NCBI RefSeq assembly: GCF_000002235.5
Contig: NW_022145597.1
Span: forward strand, 27,978,423 to 28,042,422
Direction of reading: 5' to 3'
Origin: Strongylocentrotus purpuratus
Lineage: Eukaryota; Echinodermata; Echinoidea; Camarodonta; Strongylocentrotidae
Length of the DNA stretch: 64,000 bases
In this document: positions 61,064-64,000 of the stretch, one piece after another
Layout of the letters: each line of letters opens with the position of its first letter
Numbering within the stretch: the stretch's first letter is position 1
Program-made: the position numbers and the translations under genes
Notes under the pieces: generated by a model
Databases searched by the model: none
Told to the model about the DNA's origin: nothing
The model's input: the letters and a program-made list of their open reading frames with translations, nothing else

Positions 61064-63066
61064 CTATATTATAGACAGTTCAAAAGAAGAGAGAAAATTT
61101 GTTATGATAAATATATGTGATTATGAACTCAACTTCAAATGATAAATCTCTAACAATGGGAGGCCCATGCAAGCATGCTGAAGTCTTAAATGATCAAATG
61201 TGCATATGGAACCTAGCATGCACTGATGTGGGTCTTTAAAAATATCAAAATTATTTTTTAATAGGAGTTCACAGTTAAACACATATAGAGCTCATTCCCT
61301 AAGAATGGTTTGGTCAATATTTGGTTAAAATCAAGCCATATATATTGAGCAAAATTTAAGAATATTACACTCCATAGTTCCTAAAGCTGAACTTAATACT
61401 AATTGACCATCTATATATTCATTACAAGGACTCTTTAGAACATCAATCAGTCACGTTGCGAAAATTCACCCCTTTATGATTTACATCAACTTTAATTTGA
61501 GATGAATTGAAGACACTTTGTCAACTCGGATTGCTGAACATTAAATTCATATACTTTCACCTTTGAAAATATCTGATGTTTAATTGCTATGGTATTATTT
61601 AAAGAAGAAGTGCTTAATTAATGATTCCTTATAAAATGATATGAAAACTATTGGAAAGAGGACCGTCTGTTACGTTACGTCAAGTCACGTTATAAAAATA
61701 TTATGGGACCATATCTCTCCTATCCTAGATAGGTTTGCATATATCAATAGTAAAGAATGACATGATTTAGTGTTGTGACTTCCACATCCTAAAAGCACAC
61801 AGAATTTCCACAAACAAAATGATATATTCCACATGATATTCCTTATTTCAGAGGCCCATGGTCATAAAATATGACACAATTTGTAGCCATTTTCAATGAT
61901 TATTTGTTTTGAATAAAATCATGCAGCCGAATTATCAATGCATGTAAAAAAGAGCTAGCACCATTTACATCTGTGGATATAGCCCAAAATTGCATTTTTG
62001 CTAAATGCAATACCAGGTTTTACAATTGTTTCTATCAAGCTTATAAAAAGATAAATCAGGTCTGCAGGATAAACCTCTTTATTATAAAGTAGATAACTGC
62101 AAACAAAATTGTGTCAATTAATGGGAAAAAAAATCACAGCAGTACCAATTTGTGAATGAGGAGCTTTACGCTTGTTGAACGACAGTAGGCTGTCCACAGC
62201 TGCAGTTAAGTTTACATTCCTCGTTTCTGGCATCTCTTCAGGGACCAGGTTTGGAGAGTGTACCGTTAATTCCTCTACTGGAACGCTCTCCAAACCTGCA
62301 AACCATCCTTCCTCTGCTACCTCCCTCCCTGCATAAACAAAATAATTGTAAGAAAATTAGTATGTAAAAGAATATTCACAACACACTAATGAGTGAAAAA
62401 TAGCTCATATTAGTACTATTATTATTATTATTATTATATACTGCGCTTTTCCCAGAGTGGCCCAAAGTGCTCACAATAGGTCAAATACATGTAATTTACA
62501 GCTTTAAAGGGGAGTTGAGTTCTAGGAAGGGTCATGAAATAGCCCAATTCATATTTCAACATATTTGTTATTACACACAAAGACAAGCATAAATCAATAT
62601 AATTTTTTTGACAAAAATAATTTAAAGCAGGATTTTCTCCACAAAACAAAATAAATATGGAGGAATCATGATGGAAGCTAGGGCCATCATTTGAACCACA
62701 TTTTCTGGATATAACTTTTCAGGATTTTTTGCATTTTAGAGGGATTGTGCATTAGTAGGAATATAAAAAGTAACATTCACCATAAAACTTTAGAATTTTT
62801 TTCCATCGACCTTCAACAATGGTACAGGTTCACTTTAAAATAATACCTGTTGCAATTCTATACAAGAGAAGTCTTGCATTGGTGTCTGTCAATAAAGGTA
62901 CATAGTTCAGTGAAGGTGTAGAATGAAAGCGAGCAACTGCAGCCTGGTGCTTGCATGGGCCTCCTGTTCTCCCTATGGAGCATGTGCAGCATCCCACGTG
63001 AGTATTCACATGGTACTCAGTGTCAGGCGGGCTGTGGCTCACAACTTTGTACTCTGTTTCCGATAT
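60705..63066 (-). CDS. SWIM zinc-finger protein, 3' part of gene (3 exons)
   Basis: Exons 63066-62847, 62328-62146 and 61063-60705 join in phases 1 and 1, 762 bases, 253 residues plus stop. The first exon begins in phase 0 after TTTTAACTTGCAG, so upstream exons are missing or outside the window. It holds a SWIM zinc finger: CTCSIGRTGGPCKHQ, the CxCx(n)CxH ligand pattern. SWIM domains bind DNA or proteins and occur in MULE-type transposases and in host ZSWIM proteins (family knowledge). The rest is helical with a basic tail (KKRQRRLL, PKRKKAA) suggesting nuclear location. It could be a domesticated or recently active transposon gene rather than a classical host gene. Confidence 0.7.
61064..62145. 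other. SWIM gene intron, no features seen
   Basis: A/T-rich unique-looking sequence between two exons; no repeat or ORF recognised. Confidence 0.5.
62146..62328 (-). CDS. SWIM protein middle exon
   Basis: 183 bases, phase 1 to 1, between TTTATGCAG and donor GTACTG. It encodes REVAEEGWFAGLESVPVEEL onward to NKRKAPHSQI. The two other frames contain stops, and the open frame is the one the flanking phases require. Confidence 0.7.
62847..63066 (-). CDS. SWIM protein exon with the zinc finger
   Basis: 220 bases, phase 0 in and phase 1 out. It starts ISETEYKVVSHSPPDTEYHV and contains CCTCSIGRTGGPCKH, then helices ending LLYRIAT. The donor is GTATTA after ACAG. Confidence 0.75.
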
Positions 63067-63156
63067 CTGCAAGTTAAAAGTCATCAATTTGGAAAGGGAT
63101 GAAAATTAAATTAATAGACACATGATTTCTTCTCAAGAATTCTTCATAATTTTTTG

Positions 63157-63357
63157 AAATGCTGACACATGGAAGGAAAGCAGCTGGCGGGGGGAGGGGT
63201 AAAGCTAGGAAGCTTCCAGATCCGCAGGAAACAACAGAGGAAGCACCTCAGGAACCCTAGGATCCTCCTCTATTTCCTCCAGCTCCACCCAGACCCACAT
63301 CTAAAAGGGCAAGGAGGTCCAATCCCAAGTACCAGTCTGCATCTTCTCATAATGAGG
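63157..63357 (+). pseudogene. Coding-like Pro/Arg-rich stretch with in-frame TAG
   Basis: From a possible ATG (MLTHGRKAAGGGRGKARKLP) the frame continues DPQETTEEAPQEP, meets TAG, and goes on DPPLFPPAPPRPTSKRARRS then NPKYQSASSHNE up to a donor-like GGTAAGT. Composition either side of the stop is alike (Pro, Arg, Lys), as in a nuclear protein or transposon ORF. It may be a broken exon of an element or a chance frame. It is on the opposite strand to the SWIM gene. Confidence 0.3.
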
Positions 63358-63622
63358 GTAAGTTTTTGTAAATGTTTCAGTGTTTTATTTTCTGTAGGGT
63401 ACTATTGTAAGTAGGTTATCATTGAAAGAAAGGCACAGGAAGCATAGTCGGCACAAAATAAACCATTGGCCCTTTTCCATTATGTTCTGACAAATCTAAC
63501 GATGAGCTAATCCTTAGCCACATTTTAGGAACATGTAACTTCCTTTCAAAACTTCTCATCTTCGAGTAAAACTAAATCAACTAAACAGTCTGATACACAT
63601 AGACTAGCTCCTTAGGACTTAC

Positions 63623-63940
63623 GGGCAGGTCCAAGCTATTTGGATTGTGACGTACGGGACATTTAGAGACTTTAAACAAGAAATAACAACAGATGAAATT
63701 ATTAATATGGCTATCTTTTGGAATGAGTCTGTGGTCCCGTACGTCACGCAGCACATTAATTACATTAAAAATTAATTAAAAAATTGGTCAGAACTAAAAC
63801 TTTCCACAAATGAACTAGCCCATAATAGCCACAGACTCATACCAAAAGATAGCCATATTAATAATTTCATCTGTTGTTATTTCTTGTTTAAAGTCTCTAA
63901 ATGTCCCGTACGTCACAATCCAAATAGCTTGGACCTGCCC
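63623..63940. mobile_element. Large hairpin, 112-bp arms with 94-bp loop
   Basis: Left arm 63623-63734 and right arm 63829-63940 are inverse complements with one mismatch noticed. Arms contain GACGTACGGGACATTTAGAG, and the loop holds a third CCCGTACGTCAC. It looks like a young foldback transposon. Confidence 0.9.
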
Positions 63941-64000
63941 ATCCACTGAAGGTCCTTTGTTTAAAAAAACATGTAGCCTAGTCTATGTGGTACAGGATAC

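Noticed and set aside
63169..63414. 81-codon plus-strand frame starting at 63169
   Set aside because: Its frame gives an unremarkable product; the neighbouring frame, although interrupted by TAG, has the more protein-like composition.
1..64000. CRISPR arrays, bacterial operons, phage or plasmid features
   Set aside because: Nothing of the kind is present; spliced genes and SINE/LINE content show eukaryotic nuclear DNA.

Overview
This is a low-GC, repeat-rich animal nuclear window. Genes have small exons in long introns with GT/AG junctions, there are no bacterial features, and the background is dense with MITEs, SINEs, fragments of CR1/L2-like non-LTR retrotransposons and very long G/C homopolymers. 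Together with a two-LDLa leucine-rich-repeat relaxin-receptor-like GPCR, this suggests a marine invertebrate deuterostome, most likely a sea urchin. That placement is inference; no species is proven.

Three host gene models can be assembled with consistent splice phases. (1) Plus strand, 893-37592: a 15-exon receptor with signal peptide, two LDLa modules, an N-cap and ten LRR exons, a Cys-rich hinge and a 7TM domain encoded in one exon. It resembles the RXFP/LGR type C family. One extra base at 36899 breaks the frame just after the TM3 DRF motif. (2) Minus strand, 53823 down to 43461: a gene for a ~2243-residue, Ser/Asp/Glu-rich, mostly disordered protein of unknown function, with a 6.1-kb terminal exon. 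It carries four nearly identical 53-residue tandem repeats, duplicated short motifs and several amphipathic helices. It lies tail to tail with the receptor. (3) Minus strand, 63066 down to 60705: three 3' exons of a gene encoding a SWIM zinc-finger protein whose 5' part lies outside the window or is unrecognised.

Layout: 1-892, upstream region with a MITE; 893-37592, receptor gene whose introns hold LINE, SINE and MITE insertions; 37593-43460, intergenic DNA with a SINE, retrotransposon ends and a hAT-like MITE with an 8-bp target duplication; 43461-53823, the large gene with a degenerate minisatellite in an intron; 53824-60538, intergenic DNA with a TA-flanked element, a foldback, a 351-bp tandem duplication and poly-G tracts; 60539-64000, the SWIM gene, a coding-like plus-strand stretch interrupted by TAG, and a 112-bp-arm hairpin.

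The clearest new observations are: a hAT-like element nested in another hAT-like element within one receptor intron, both with perfect 8-bp target duplications; a TTAA-flanked element nested inside another MITE; an inverted repeat pair flanking three LRR exons; the frameshift in the receptor; a degenerate LDLa lacking the C1-C3 pair; and the large repeat protein, which I cannot assign to any family.
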